NCBI GenBank assembly: GCA_030027265.1
Contig: JASENG010000015.1
Location: 1 to 64,000, forward strand
Source: Lysinibacillus fusiformis
GTDB taxonomy: Bacteria > Bacillota > Bacilli > Bacillales_A > Planococcaceae
Length of the DNA stretch: 64,000 nucleotides
Reading direction: 5' to 3'
Shown here piece by piece: positions 1 to 10,201 of this stretch. A program made the translations under genes and the position numbers. The notes beneath the pieces were generated by a model, which was not told the origin of the DNA, searched no databases, and worked only from the letters and a program-made list of their open reading frames with translations. Positions within the stretch are counted from its first letter, which is position 1. Each line of letters begins with the position of its first letter.

Positions 1-251
1 TCAAATTAATAAAGAAACTATATTCATTAACGTTTTGTTGTTCAGTTTTCAAGGTTCGCATCGTCACTTTAACAGCGACTTATATATTATATCATTACTA
101 TTTTGTTATGTCAACAATAACTTTTATCGACTTTTTCCAAAAAGCAACTCTAATAATATAACATTTATTTAGATCAATGTCAATTACTTTTATATCATTT
201 GTAATCCCTATCAATCGACAACTATTATATTGTATCAACTAACCATATCAA
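1..251 (-). promoter_or_regulatory. Tandem rRNA-operon promoters and leader
   Basis: Read on the minus strand, three sigma-A type promoters lie in tandem. P2 has TTGACA (109-114), a 17-bp spacer and TATAAT (86-91). P1 has TTGACA (178-183), a 17-bp spacer and TATATT (155-160). A third has TTGATA (246-251), 16 bp and TATAAT (224-229). Downstream, at about 30-57, the minus strand carries CTTGAAAACTGAACAAC, the antitermination-like leader motif found before 16S rRNA and in rRNA spacers of Bacillus relatives. The 16S gene itself would lie beyond base 1, reading leftwards. Promoters are seen directly; the rRNA assignment rests on the leader motif. Confidence 0.72.
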
Positions 252-518
252 AGTCAATAACTTTCTTTCATTAATAGTATTTATTTGATTATGCCTAAGT
301 GGTAATTAATAATATATCACTATAATAAAAGGATTGCAAGCAAATTTATGAAGTTTATATAACTGTTTTATACAAGTTCCCAAAGCCAAATAATTATTTT
401 TAATATAGGCTTAAATAAAGTGAACATATAAAGTTTTAGAAGCACAATGTATAAAAGGAATATACTCCTTTAAAAAAGGAATTATTAAAGAGGACGAGGC
501 TTAATGAAATAGCCTTGC

Positions 519-551
519 TATAGTAGATACCCATGTATAGTATCTGCTATA
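519..551. repeat. Imperfect 12-bp inverted repeat
   Basis: TATAGTAGATAC at 519-530 faces GTATCTGCTATA at 540-551 with a 9-base loop. The stretch 252-570 otherwise holds no recognisable gene. Confidence 0.45.
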
Positions 552-571
552 ACGATTTGTAATCTTGGTTT

Positions 572-602
572 CAAAAAACCCTGCTAAAAATTTTCTAGCA
601 GG
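572..602 (-). terminator. Rho-independent terminator after the decayed amidase
   Basis: On the minus strand CCTGCTA (596-602) and TAGCAGG (580-586) form a 7-bp stem around a 9-base loop, followed by a T run. It lies about 100 bases past the original stop of the amidase remnant. Confidence 0.65.
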
Positions 603-698
603 ATTTCAAAATCACACGATGTAAGACTCTTTATACTTGATCTAATGTAATTAATGGGTTAGCCCCATTTAATTTTTGTTTGAAACGAAATTTATACT

Positions 699-1580
699 TT
701 ATTCTAAAGCATAAGCGAATTGATAAAGTTGAGCCTCGTTTCCATGCTTCGCAATCAGTTGTGTACCTATTGGCAAGCCACTTTTCGATGGGCTGCAAGG
801 AATGATATTGAGGGATTACCAGTATAGTTGGTAATAGAAGTCAATCTCAACAAAGCATTTCGAACAAGCTCATTTTGGCTGTCAATCGTAACTTCCCTCT
901 GTCCGATATCAGTTGGTAAGATTGGTAGCGTTGGAGCCAATAAGACATCAATATGTTTAAATGCTTGATTATACTCATTGATTAATTTCTTTCTCTCTAT
1001 CTGTGATTGTACATATTCATATGCCTTAATTTCTCTGCTTTCTTCTAATCTTTCATAAACTTCAGTATCAATAATCCCCTTATACATTTCAAATGAGTTC
1101 ATATGTGCTGCCGCGGCTTCTGATTTAATTGTCACGGCCTGCGCTGCAGCAATAACGCTTATACAGTCTATACTAATTTCTTCAATTCTTGCGCCTAGAT
1201 TTTCAAAAGCAATTATGCAATTATTCATCGCCTCTTGTACCTCTTCTTCTATCAATTCAAAATAAAAAGAAGGAATTCCAATAACTTTATCCTTAATATC
1301 TTTTCCTATTAAAGAGAGATAGTCATTGATCTCGATCTTAATAGAATAAGGATCAGTCGAATCATAGCCAGCGATTATATTTAATAATAAGGCATTGTCA
1401 TATACATTATTTGTTATTGGTCCTACATGATCTAATGTATAAGCTAAATCTTGAACACCCTTTTTACTCACTAAGCCAAATGTCGGTTTCATCCCTACAA
1501 TCCCACAGGCAGATGAAGGTATTCTTATAGACCCTCCTGTATCAGTGCCTAAAGCTAAATTCACCATACCTGCACCAACA
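699..1580 (-). pseudogene. Amidase-signature enzyme, C-terminal two thirds, frameshifted
   Basis: This encodes the part of an amidase-signature (GatA-like) hydrolase from the catalytic block GTDTGGSIRIPSSACG to the C-terminus. The family uses a Ser-cisSer-Lys triad; the GGS serine is present, but the N-terminal region with the lysine is missing. It is fused in frame to MFS transporter sequence near 1560-1600, evidently by deletion. Near 790 a one-base frameshift ends the reading frame early. In the next frame the normal tail (SGLPIGTQLIAKHGN onward) continues to a TAA at 699-701. Two lesions make it a clear pseudogene. Identity of the fold is strong; the original substrate cannot be told. Confidence 0.85.
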
Positions 1581-2575
1581 GCAGCAGCTGCCGCAATAAA
1601 CATCGAAAAATAACCATTATTCAATACTAGGAATACTGTTAATGTTGGCGCAATAATTGTTGCTGTATTAGTAATAAAATGAGTAATACCGCCATAAGTG
1701 CCAGCCTTACTAGGCTCAGTATCTATAATTACTGACCAATAAACTGAATTCGGTAATGAATTGAAAGCATATCCGAAACACATTAAAACCATTACTCCCA
1801 CAATTGTGTCTGCAGTTGGAATTAAAACAAAACAAATGGCTGTACACAACAATGAAAAGCATCCCTAAATACCAGAGTGAAGATAATTGAAAGCCAAATT
1901 CATCTTGTAAGTACTTTGGTGTACAAGTCAGTATTAAAAAAGTTGATATATTGAAAAGCAAAGTAACCCAATGCATTAAAAACTAAATTCGGATTTTTAA
2001 AGAAATCGACCATTTTATTTTCCCACCATTTACACTTATCAACTGTTCGCCTGGTAATAAATCTTTAGTAGATCCAATCTGCTCGAGCTCTTCTTTTGAA
2101 ACTTTAGGATGCTCTTCAGGTAAATTCGTAAACATCTTTCTCCACAGAATTACCCAAATAACACCTAGTACTCCAAGTAAAAGGAACATCACTTTCCAAC
2201 TAGTTATGGATAAAAAAGCTACTGCTACCGGCGCTGTTAACAAAGCCCCTAATGGAGTACCTAAAAGTCCTAAAGATACAGCAAATCCACGTTCTTTCGG
2301 TGTTGCCCAATTTGCATTCGTCTTGTTAATAGTAGAAAATGTTGGTCCTTCGGAAAAACCAAAGAGAATACGGATTAATGCGAAGCCAGCTAATGCTGAA
2401 CCGCCAAATAGTACCATACCAATTTCTCCAGCAAAGGCAGTTCCAATCACAAAACAGACCACCCAGTTCCTATTAATAGCCACACAAATTTTGGTCCTTT
2501 TTATCCGCCAGTATTCCTCCGAAAAGCGCTCCGAACAGATAAATGCTGACAGATGGATTTGAATTTCTATAAAAC
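1581..2575 (-). pseudogene. Major facilitator (ACS-type) transporter, multiply frameshifted
   Basis: Fragments in three frames line up as one MFS transporter, probably of the anion:cation symporter (sugar-acid/phthalate) type. The N-terminal part is near 2575-2470 (FGALFGGILADK in one frame, KGPKFVW in another). The central part contains IRILFGFSEGP and WATPKERGFAVSLGLLG. The last third, with YLQDEFGFQLSSLW and GTYGGITHFITNTATIIAPT, lies at about 1980-1600. Frameshifts occur near 2490 and 1850-1980, and the C-terminus is replaced by amidase sequence. A transporter next to an amidase suggests a former catabolic pair. Confidence 0.8.
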
Positions 2576-2592
2576 TAAAATAGTCTGTGCAC

Positions 2593-2760
2593 CTAGGAGA
2601 TAACTTTAACTTCAAGGACACCTATCCAGATATCGTCTTTTAATAACCCTTCATAAAAATGTTCCTCTTCGAAAAAGGCAGAAATGCCGTAAAACAATGG
2701 GGAGTGTAATAGGTTGATAGCCTCAAATGACCAAAAATACTTTACTTCGATTCTTCCATT
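2593..2760 (-). pseudogene. Unidentified coding remnant
   Basis: The minus strand keeps an open frame of about 55 codons ending at TAG 2593-2595. It has protein-like composition (FEAINLLHSPLFYGISAFFE and a final VLEVKVIS) and no start codon. It directly precedes the decayed MFS gene and probably belonged to the same operon. I do not recognise the family. Confidence 0.35.
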
Positions 2761-3160
2761 AGATTACTAACAAAGCCTGTTATATCAGATTGCAAAATAG
2801 CGTACAGAATGCCAAAAAAATAATCTTTCGATATATGTTGGAGATTCTTGTGCAAAATTAGAGACAAGAATCTCCGGACATTACGTAAAATGGACAAGAA
2901 AGTCCAAATAAAATTTTTCGTATTAGCTCTAGCTGCAATGAATCAACTAAAAAATTATATATGTCTGTACATTCTTGTCCAAAAAGTCTGCAAATTCTTT
3001 ACCATATACAGAGCTCTATCAATCTTTTTATTGGAGCTTTTATCAACTTTTTTTTACTTACATGTATAAATTATACACTATATGGGCATAATAATACATT
3101 GTTTCCTAAAATTCATATTTTGCGAAATAGTATATAAGTTTAATAAACACTGTTAAATGA

Positions 3161-3260
3161 TGTGAGTGTCATCACACAACTTAATCGTGATGCACACAAC
3201 TTACCTTTGATGTGTGCAACTTAATCGTGATGCGCACAACTTAAATGAGATGTATCAGGA
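3161..3260. repeat. 20-bp tandem repeat array
   Basis: Units of exactly 20 bp run from 3181: TTAATCGTGATGCACACAAC (3181-3200), TTACCTTTGATGTGTGCAAC (3201-3220), TTAATCGTGATGCGCACAAC (3221-3240) and a partial unit at 3241-3260. The block 3161-3180 ends in the same CACACAAC. Units 1 and 3 differ at one base. 2761-3676 holds no supported gene; short open frames there look non-coding. Confidence 0.75.
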
Positions 3261-3270
3261 ATAGTAAAAA

Positions 3271-3299
3271 AACTGGTTAGTATTCTAACCAGTTTTTTC
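3271..3299. terminator. Bidirectional terminator hairpin
   Basis: AACTGGTTAG (3271-3280) pairs perfectly with CTAACCAGTT (3285-3294) around a 4-base loop. An A run lies to the left and a T run to the right, so it could work on both strands. No intact gene is next to it. Confidence 0.65.
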
Positions 3300-3510
3300 T
3301 TATTATTAATCACTGTAGTCTAATACTCTTGATTTCCTATACATCCCATTCATCATATAAGATAAGTAAAAACTGTGAATCGCTTTTTTGAGTTGTCCAA
3401 CTATTCTATATAAATTGCCCAATGTATCATAAAGAAATACTTATCCTCTTAATTGCTTTCTTTAGTAAGAATTCTGTCTACTAATAACTTAGAGTATCTT
3501 TAATGGATTA

Positions 3511-3555
3511 AAAAAGGATACCACAGGCTACAAGTGCAGCCAATAGTATCCTTTA
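3511..3555 (-). terminator. Terminator after the flavoprotein gene
   Basis: AAAGGATAC (3513-3521) pairs with GTATCCTTT (3546-3554), with an inner GGCT/AGCC pairing. On the minus strand a T run follows. It sits about 120 bases past the stop of the CzcO-like gene. Confidence 0.6.
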
Positions 3556-3676
3556 TGATATTGGGAAAACTGCAAGAGCAGTCAATAAAATACCATTGTG
3601 ATTTATTATATTTGTTTCAAAACAATATAACAATAAGAAAGAATTTTAGGTAAGATTTCATAATAAGAATTATTCT

Positions 3677-4735
3677 TTAATCACACTTACCTTGTGTAGT
3701 TAAGTTACTTAGATGCTTGATTATAAATTCAGCATCAAATCCAACACCTTGTAATAGAGCTGAACCTCGGCGATGCTGCCATGGTAAACCAATAAAGTAA
3801 AGTCCTTTCACATTCGTTACACCACGATGATGAATGATTTTACCATCTGCATTAAACAACTCGTCAATTTTTAACCAAGGATAGATCGAGTGGAACCCTG
3901 TTGCCCATATAATATTTTGAACCTTTATAGTAGTTTGATCTTCAAAGGTTACTTCGTTATGTATTCCATTTATCACCCTAGGGTTTAGTGTAAGCTCTTT
4001 TCTCTTAAGTGCATCTTTCATTTCATAGCCAAATATTGGATCACCCTTTTTTTGTATTACTTTTCCTAGAAATGAATCTGTACTTACTTTAAGTATTCCC
4101 AACTTATCAAACCACCAGAAGATACTTTTCTTCTGTATGACTAAAGGCAAATAGGTTATCTTTTTACTTATTGCTAAATGTGTTTCTCTTTCCCTCGATA
4201 ATTCAACAGCAATTTGAGCGCCGCTGTTACCACCACCTACTACAAGTACATTTCCTTCTTTTAACTGACTGGGATTTTTATACTGTGTAGAATGAATCTG
4301 AAAAACATCTTTTGATATATTACTTGAAAAGGATGGAATTCTTGGAGATTGAAATGCCCCAGTTGCAACTATTACTTTTTTTGATTGAATTACGCCTTGA
4401 TTAGTTTGTATAACAAATAACCCTTGTTGGTGTTGTACTTTAACTACTTCAGTTTGAAACTGGATCGGAAGTTCATATTTATTTACATAGCGCTTCAAAT
4501 ACTGAACTATTTCATTTTTCGTCGGAAATCCTTGCATTTCACCTTCAAGTGTTAGCCCAGGTAAGGCATTATACATACGTGAGGTAAACAAAACTAAAGA
4601 ATCATATCGATTCATCCAACTTTCTCCAACTTCTTTTCCTTTATCTATGATTAAAAAATTGTGTTTAATCTTTTTCAAATAAAAGGCAGTAGCAAGGCCT
4701 GCTTGTCCAGCTCCAATTACAATCGTGTCATACAT
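3677..4735 (-). CDS. CzcO-like FAD/NAD(P)-dependent flavoprotein
   Basis: 352 residues. The N-terminus has the FAD dinucleotide-binding motif GAGQAG (residues 8-13). A second Rossmann motif, VVGGGNSG, lies near residue 165 for NAD(P)H. The ATGFHSIYPW motif near 279 is typical of the flavin monooxygenase/thioredoxin-reductase-like family annotated CzcO or TrkA-associated flavoprotein. The protein lacks a signal peptide and should be cytosolic. Its substrate is not established. The nearby cadmium and zinc efflux genes fit the frequent company of CzcO-like proteins with cation transporters. It has its own terminator and is probably monocistronic. The 322 bases upstream (4736-5057) show nothing I can name. 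Confidence 0.8.
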   Translation of the reverse strand: MYDTIVIGAGQAGLATAFYLKKIKHNFLIIDKGKEVGESWMNRYDSLVLFTSRMYNALPGLTLEGEMQGFPTKNEIVQYLKRYVNKYELPIQFQTEVVKVQHQQGLFVIQTNQGVIQSKKVIVATGAFQSPRIPSFSSNISKDVFQIHSTQYKNPSQLKEGNVLVVGGGNSGAQIAVELSRERETHLAISKKITYLPLVIQKKSIFWWFDKLGILKVSTDSFLGKVIQKKGDPIFGYEMKDALKRKELTLNPRVINGIHNEVTFEDQTTIKVQNIIWATGFHSIYPWLKIDELFNADGKIIHHRGVTNVKGLYFIGLPWQHRRGSALLQGVGFDAEFIIKHLSNLTTQGKCD

Positions 4736-5057
4736 AAATTTTATCTCCTTAATTTATAATAGACATGTTGTAAATTCTAGGTGTTAAGGCATAACAAATT
4801 TTTGTTCTATACTCATGATTAAAATTACTTGATAAATCTTTTTTTGCAAAATAATAAACTTCATAACAAACTACATGCTCATACATATTTAAATGAGAAC
4901 AAAATAAAGTGAATTATTTTCCATCCACAATCTTTAGTCCATATTCCTTTTAAGATGTTATTCGATTATATCACCGGAATGTGGAATAAGATAATGCTAT
5001 ATACAAATTTTTCTGACGAAGATGTGGTAGTGTCGCCTAATAGGATAGGAAGACAAC

Positions 5058-5720
5058 TTATCTGAATAGATTTGACAGCGCGCTAAATATTTCATTTTCT
5101 AACATAATGTATATTCCTAATCCTAAAAACACTATTGGAATTATCCATTTGCCGTATTTCTCAAGTGTTTCAGAAACATATCTGTATCTTGCGAGCCGAT
5201 AGCCGATAAAACACCAGACCCCAACCATTATAAAGAAAGTAACAACTGTAATAAGCAATTGGTTGGAATTTAAAGTAGAAAAGAACGGAACATATATGCC
5301 AATATTGTCTCCACCATTAGCAAATGTGATAAAGGCTACACTTAAATAGAACTTATTAAATTTGTTTAAACTAGAAAGAATATCCCCTTCATCTTCATCT
5401 TCCCCTTTTATAAACAGTTTAACTCCTAAATAGATTGGGATTAGTCCTAGTAAACCTACCCACTGATTAGGAATGAGTGTTACACCAAATGTTGCTAAAA
5501 GACTGATTAAAACTAAAAGTGCAAAACCAAGATATTGACCAATGACTATATCTCTTGGATATATACTTTTGCCCTTCAGCTGCATGTTAACAGTTCCACC
5601 GTTACTTGCTTTAGCTTGTGTCCTAGCCTGAGAGAAGAGCAACATCAAGATAAAAATATCATCGAGATTGGTTACTATAAAAGACCCTAAAGCAGAAAGA
5701 ATTGTTAAAATTAAATTCAT
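5058..5720 (-). CDS. cadD: CadD-family cadmium resistance transporter
   Basis: 220 residues from the ATG at 5720. That start is preferred because AGGAG lies nine bases upstream; in-frame ATG codons up to 5756 have no such site. It is an integral membrane protein with about five or six helices. The first helix carries FIVTNLDDIFILMLLFSQ and a later one TFANGGDNIGIYVPFF; paired acidic residues inside helices are characteristic of CadD/LysE-like cation exporters. CadD proteins give cadmium (sometimes zinc) resistance by efflux or binding. Here it lies close to cadA-cadC but is separated from them by lpdA and a terminator, so it is likely transcribed alone. Confidence 0.85.
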   Translation of the reverse strand: MNLILTILSALGSFIVTNLDDIFILMLLFSQARTQAKASNGGTVNMQLKGKSIYPRDIVIGQYLGFALLVLISLLATFGVTLIPNQWVGLLGLIPIYLGVKLFIKGEDEDEGDILSSLNKFNKFYLSVAFITFANGGDNIGIYVPFFSTLNSNQLLITVVTFFIMVGVWCFIGYRLARYRYVSETLEKYGKWIIPIVFLGLGIYIMLENEIFSALSNLFR

Positions 5721-6144
5721 TATTATCATCTCCTGTATATATCCATAAACAATCATCCAAACAATTTAATATTTTTTAATCTATATTAAGCTAGCTACAA
5801 TCGATAATTCATCAAAAAATGTGTGAACCAACATTCCTAATAAGGAACCTAGGGTTCCGCTTTAAATTTAGAATGTCTACAGGCTTTTTCTCCGAAATAG
5901 AAATGTGGAGTAAAGAATAGCTGAAATAAAAAGATTAATACAACACCAAAAACACAGTACTCGATTGAATGAATTTCTAATGCTTCTTCTATTAGAATTC
6001 CCTCACTTAAAACCATAATCCATTCAAGTCTATTCTAGATCAGTTTTTTAAGAAAGATTACAAATCCATCCAAGACATTTGCAAAAACTGAGGTAAAACA
6101 TAGAAAAAATGTCCATTAATACCCACCGTATTAATAAAAAGTTC
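5721..6144. other. Gene-free stretch with one small palindrome
   Basis: No gene is supported here. GGAACC-TAG-GGTTCC at 5844-5858 is a short perfect inverted repeat of unknown role. Confidence 0.3.
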
Positions 6145-6171
6145 AACCTGCACTTATGATAAGTGCAGGTT
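6145..6171 (-). terminator. Terminator after lpdA
   Basis: AACCTGCACTTA (6145-6156) and TAAGTGCAGGTT (6160-6171) make a perfect 12-bp stem with a TGA loop. On the minus strand a short T stretch follows. It lies just past the lpdA stop. Confidence 0.75.
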
Positions 6172-6185
6172 CGTCTGCATTCACA

Positions 6186-7607
6186 TTATTGTTTTTTATT
6201 GAGCATGTGAATAGCATGCCCCATAACTCCTTCAGCTGCTTCCATAAGCGGTTCAGGTAAAGTTGGGTGTGCATGAATTGTAAGGCTGAGATCTTCTGCA
6301 GATGCCCCTAACTCAATTGCAAAAACAGCTTCAGCAATAAGAGATGATACTTCTGGTCCTACCATTTGTACCCCTAACACCCTATTAGTTTTTTTATCCG
6401 CCACAACTTGTACAAAACCATCGGCATCAGAAACAGATAATGCTCTGCCGTTAGCTTGGAATGGAAAACGACTTGAAACTGTTTCATACCCTTCTTCCTT
6501 TGCTTCTTTCTCCGTTAATCCTGTGTAAGCAACTTCCGGGTCACTAAAAATCACAAAAGGCATCGCTTGGAAATCAATCACACTTTTTTGTCCGGCAATC
6601 ACTTCTGCCGCTACTTTTCCTTCGTAGCTAGCTTTATGAGCAAGGAGGTAACCACCGGCACAGTCTCCAATCGCATAAACATGCTCAACATTTGTTTGAC
6701 ATTTATCATTTATCTTAATAAAACCGCGTTGATCTAATTCAACACCTATATTTTCCAATCCGATTTTTCCTGTGTTCGGTTTTCTTCCAATGGAAACTAG
6801 ACAATAATCCCCTTGAATTATTTCCTCCTTTCCATTAACTTGAAATTGAACATTTACCTCATCACCTGTATTTTCTCCACTCTGGACTAAAGCATTTGTT
6901 ATAACCGTGATTCCAAGTTCCTTTAAATGACGTTTTACTACATTTGTAAGCATAGAATCCGTACCTGGAAGAATTGTATCTGACCCCTCAAGAATTGTTA
7001 CTTTAGAACCGAATTTAGCATAAGCAGTTCCCAACTCTAAACCGATATAACCACCACCTACTACAACTAAATGTTTTGGCACTTCTTGAAGCTTTAATGC
7101 CTCAGTTGAAGAGATGATTCTTTTTTTATCAAAGGGCATACTTTTTAACTCAGTAGGTAAAGAACCTATCGCTAGGATTAAGTCTTTGTATGAAAAGATT
7201 TGTTCTTCTTGACCAATTTTGATTTTAGCAACATAGGGTTCAGTAAGATACGCTTCTCCACTAATGACTTCTACTCCATTGCCTTTCAGTAAAGTCCGAA
7301 CTCCATTCGTTAGTTTATTCACTATACCGTCTTTCCATTTCACTACTTCTGGCATATCTACTGTAACTTCACCAGAAACTTTTATACCCATTGATTTAGC
7401 GTGTTTTATGTGTTTCACTTGTTCCGAAGCACTTATAAGAGCTTTTGAAGGTATACATCCACGGTTGAGGCAAACCCCTCCTAATTCTGCTTTATCCACC
7501 AAAACTACTTTTTTTCCTAACTGAGCAGCACGTATGGCAGCCACATAACCCCCTGAACCTGCACCTATAACTAACAAATCTACATCCTTATTTCCTTCAA
7601 CAGTCAT
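6186..7607 (-). CDS. lpdA: Dihydrolipoamide dehydrogenase (E3) paralogue
   Basis: 473 residues from the ATG at 7607, chosen because AAGGAGGA lies seven bases upstream. It reoxidises dihydrolipoamide on 2-oxo-acid dehydrogenase complexes with NAD+, using FAD and a redox disulfide. GAGSGGYVAAIRAAQLG binds FAD, GGVCLNRGCIPSK holds the active-site cysteine pair, VVGGGYIGLELG binds NAD, and HAHPTLPEPLMEA near the end holds the catalytic His-Glu pair. No E1 or E2 genes are nearby, so this is an orphan E3 in a metal-resistance block. Orphan pyridine-nucleotide disulfide reductases often accompany metal or oxidative-stress genes, but the partner is unknown. A mercuric or glutathione reductase role is less likely given the E3-type C-terminus. 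Confidence 0.88.
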   Translation of the reverse strand: MTVEGNKDVDLLVIGAGSGGYVAAIRAAQLGKKVVLVDKAELGGVCLNRGCIPSKALISASEQVKHIKHAKSMGIKVSGEVTVDMPEVVKWKDGIVNKLTNGVRTLLKGNGVEVISGEAYLTEPYVAKIKIGQEEQIFSYKDLILAIGSLPTELKSMPFDKKRIISSTEALKLQEVPKHLVVVGGGYIGLELGTAYAKFGSKVTILEGSDTILPGTDSMLTNVVKRHLKELGITVITNALVQSGENTGDEVNVQFQVNGKEEIIQGDYCLVSIGRKPNTGKIGLENIGVELDQRGFIKINDKCQTNVEHVYAIGDCAGGYLLAHKASYEGKVAAEVIAGQKSVIDFQAMPFVIFSDPEVAYTGLTEKEAKEEGYETVSSRFPFQANGRALSVSDADGFVQVVADKKTNRVLGVQMVGPEVSSLIAEAVFAIELGASAEDLSLTIHAHPTLPEPLMEAAEGVMGHAIHMLNKKQ

Positions 7608-7754
7608 TTTAGTCTCCTCCTTCAATTTTATAAAAAAATTATTTTAATTAAGAGATTTATACCAAAAACTGATGTCTTACTTATACCCCATCTTTCTATT
7701 TCTAATTAGGCTGGAAGTTTAGAAGTTAGACTATTAATGAAATATATCTTTTAA

Positions 7755-7790
7755 AAAAGGGCTTTCCAATCTGTCTGAAAAGCCCTTTTA
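7755..7790 (-). terminator. Terminator after cadA
   Basis: AAAAGGGCTTTCC pairs with GAAAAGCCCTTTT around a short loop, just past the cadA stop. A closely similar terminator occurs at 41076-41109 after the cadA-like remnant, which supports common ancestry of the two. Confidence 0.75.
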
Positions 7791-7801
7791 CCATTTTTCC
7801 T

Positions 7802-10201
7802 TTATTCTTTTACTCTCATTAGTCGTAAACCATTTAGCGCTACCAGAAGGGTTGCGCCCATATCGGAAAGGATTGCAATCCAGAGCGTTAACCAACCTGG
7901 GATAACTAATAGCAAGGCAATAAATTTAATAGCAATTGCAAAAGTAATGTTAGATTTAATTATATTCAGAGCTTTTCGGCTAAGTTTTATAGTGAATGGA
8001 AGTTTTCTTAAATCGTCTCCCATTAGAGCTACGTCTGCCGTTTCTAGAGCTGTATCTGTACCAGCTCCACCCATTGCTATTCCAACTGTAGAAGCTGCTA
8101 ACGCAGGAGCATCATTCACACCATCTCCAACCATGGCTACGTTTCCGTACTCCGACCTTAATTGTTTAATAAAGTCTAATTTGTCTTGAGGCATCAGTTC
8201 AGCTTGAATATCTGTTACTCCGACATGCTGACCGATTGCATTCGCAGTACCTTTGTTATCACCTGTGAGCATAATTGTTTTTTTGATTCCAAGTTGATGT
8301 AACTTTTGAATAATTTCCTTACTTGATTCTCGAACCTCATCAGCTACTGCAATAACTCCCAGTATTTCATTATTGGTTCCAATAATCATGGCTGTTTTAC
8401 CTTGATTTTGAAGCGTAGTAACATTTTTTTCTAAGTCTTTATTGAAATCGGTAGTCAATAATTCCTTAAATAGCTTCGGGCTACCGATATAATAAGTCGT
8501 CCCGTTTACAATACCCTTTATACCCTTTCCTGTAATAGAAGAGAAGTCCTCTACGTGTATGTCAGAATAAGTAATGTCCTCTTCTTCTGCTTTTTTCATA
8601 ATGGCTGAAGCAAGAGGGTGCTGAGAACGATACTCCAATGCAGTAATGATGGAAAGTAATTCTTTTTCATTTATCTGTTTGTTCAACACATTATAATCAG
8701 TTACAGCTGGGACACCTTTTGTTAATGTTCCTGTTTTGTCGAATGCAATAGCCTTTAAGGCGCCCATTTCTTCTAAATACACTCCACCTTTTACAAGGAC
8801 ACCTTTTTTCGCAGCATTACCAATCGCTGAAACAATAGAAATAGGAGTCGATATGACCAACGCACAAGGACAACCAACTACAAGAACAGCTAATCCTTGA
8901 TAAACCCATGTTTCCCAACTGCCATCAAATAATAAAGGCGGGACTATAGCAACCAATGCTGCAATAATCATAATGATCGGTGTGTAATATTTTGCGAATT
9001 TATCAACAAATGCTTGCGAAGGAGCACGTTCTCCTTGTGCTTCTTCTACAAGATGAATAATTTTAGAAATCGTTGTATCTTCTACTAGTTTCGTTATTTT
9101 TACTTCAAGTAATCCTTCTTCATTTAAGGTACCTGCAAATACTTCATCATCAACGGTTTTTTCAACTGGGACTGATTCACCTGTAATAGCTGCTTGGTTA
9201 ACGGCAGAGTATCCATTTACAACTACACCATCCATAGCAATCTTTTGACCAGGTTTTACAATCATGATATCCCCAACAGCAATATCATCGACATGAATCA
9301 TTATTTCTTGTCCGTTACGTCTAACAAGTGCCTCTTTAGGAGCGATATCCATTAATGAACGAATGGATTGTCTTGCTCTATCCATAGAGAATCGTTCTAG
9401 TGCTTCACTAATTGCAAAGAGAATAACAACAATGGCAACTTCTGCCCACTCTCCAATAATAGCACCACCTATAACAGCTACTGTCATAAGGGTTTTCATG
9501 TCAAATTCAAAGCGGAATAAGTTTTGTAATCCAACTTTAAAGAGTGATAATCCTCCGACTAACATTGATGATACAAATAATAATATAGTGACAATGTTTT
9601 CATCCCCATTAACAAATGAGGAAAGGTAACCAAAGGCAACAAATAAAGCTGAATAGAGTAAAGTGCTGTGTTTTTTATAGAACGGCACTTTTTCTTCTTT
9701 GGCATCCTCTTTTAACTCTTGTGGAGCTTGACGAGCAGATTTTTCAGGAGTAACTTTAAGATTCTCGAATGCACCGGCCTTTTCTAGCTCTTCAATTGTT
9801 GCATTACCGTAAACAGCAATTTTAGACGCACCAAAATTTACTTTTGCATCCCCAACTCCAGGGAGTTGTTTTACATTATTTTCAAACTTACCTGCACAAC
9901 TTGCACAGGTAAATCCTTCAACACGGTATACGTTTTTGTCCTCTGTAACCATTTGTTTAGCTTCTCTTCTTGGTTTTTCAGGGGAGACTTTAAGATTTTC
10001 AAATGCACCGGCTTTTTCTAATTCTTCAATCGTTGCATCCCCATAAACTGATATCTTAGATGCTCCAAAATTCACTTTTGCTTCCTGTACACCTGGAAGT
10101 TTTTTAACATTATTTTCAAACTTACCCGCACAACTTGCACAGGTGAACCCCTGAACACGATAAACTTTTTTTTCAGTATCTAATGCTTTTGCTTCAGACA
10201 A
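7802..10201 (-). CDS. cadA: Cd2+/Zn2+/Pb2+-exporting P1B-type ATPase with two metal-binding domains
   Basis: 799 residues. It pumps soft divalent metals out of the cytosol at the expense of ATP. Two N-terminal heavy-metal-associated domains carry GFTCASCAG (near residues 18 and 94). They are nearly identical over about 76 residues, a recent internal duplication, whereas many Gram-positive CadA proteins have one such domain. The transmembrane metal site [10 protein letters not shown], the phosphorylated aspartate in DKTGTLTKG and the hinge [12 protein letters not shown] are all present. The 3' neighbour is a terminator. The 5' end overlaps cadC by 8 bases, so the pair is one operon repressed by CadC. 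The ATG is the stated start. Confidence 0.95.
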   Translation of the reverse strand: MSEAKALDTEKKVYRVQGFTCASCAGKFENNVKKLPGVQEAKVNFGASKISVYGDATIEELEKAGAFENLKVSPEKPRREAKQMVTEDKNVYRVEGFTCASCAGKFENNVKQLPGVGDAKVNFGASKIAVYGNATIEELEKAGAFENLKVTPEKSARQAPQELKEDAKEEKVPFYKKHSTLLYSALFVAFGYLSSFVNGDENIVTILLFVSSMLVGGLSLFKVGLQNLFRFEFDMKTLMTVAVIGGAIIGEWAEVAIVVILFAISEALERFSMDRARQSIRSLMDIAPKEALVRRNGQEIMIHVDDIAVGDIMIVKPGQKIAMDGVVVNGYSAVNQAAITGESVPVEKTVDDEVFAGTLNEEGLLEVKITKLVEDTTISKIIHLVEEAQGERAPSQAFVDKFAKYYTPIIMIIAALVAIVPPLLFDGSWETWVYQGLAVLVVGCPCALVISTPISIVSAIGNAAKKGVLVKGGVYLEEMGALKAIAFDKTGTLTKGVPAVTDYNVLNKQINEKELLSIITALEYRSQHPLASAIMKKAEEEDITYSDIHVEDFSSITGKGIKGIVNGTTYYIGSPKLFKELLTTDFNKDLEKNVTTLQNQGKTAMIIGTNNEILGVIAVADEVRESSKEIIQKLHQLGIKKTIMLTGDNKGTANAIGQHVGVTDIQAELMPQDKLDFIKQLRSEYGNVAMVGDGVNDAPALAASTVGIAMGGAGTDTALETADVALMGDDLRKLPFTIKLSRKALNIIKSNITFAIAIKFIALLLVIPGWLTLWIAILSDMGATLLVALNGLRLMRVKE

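Noticed and set aside
2848-3069. Plus-strand open frame of 73 codons
   Set aside because: No ribosome site, no recognisable motif, AT-rich composition and no neighbour that would make it an operon member.
6186-7607. lpdA as a mercuric reductase in a metal-resistance island
   Set aside because: It lacks the C-terminal vicinal cysteine pair and has the His-Pro-Thr-Leu-x-Glu ending typical of E3.
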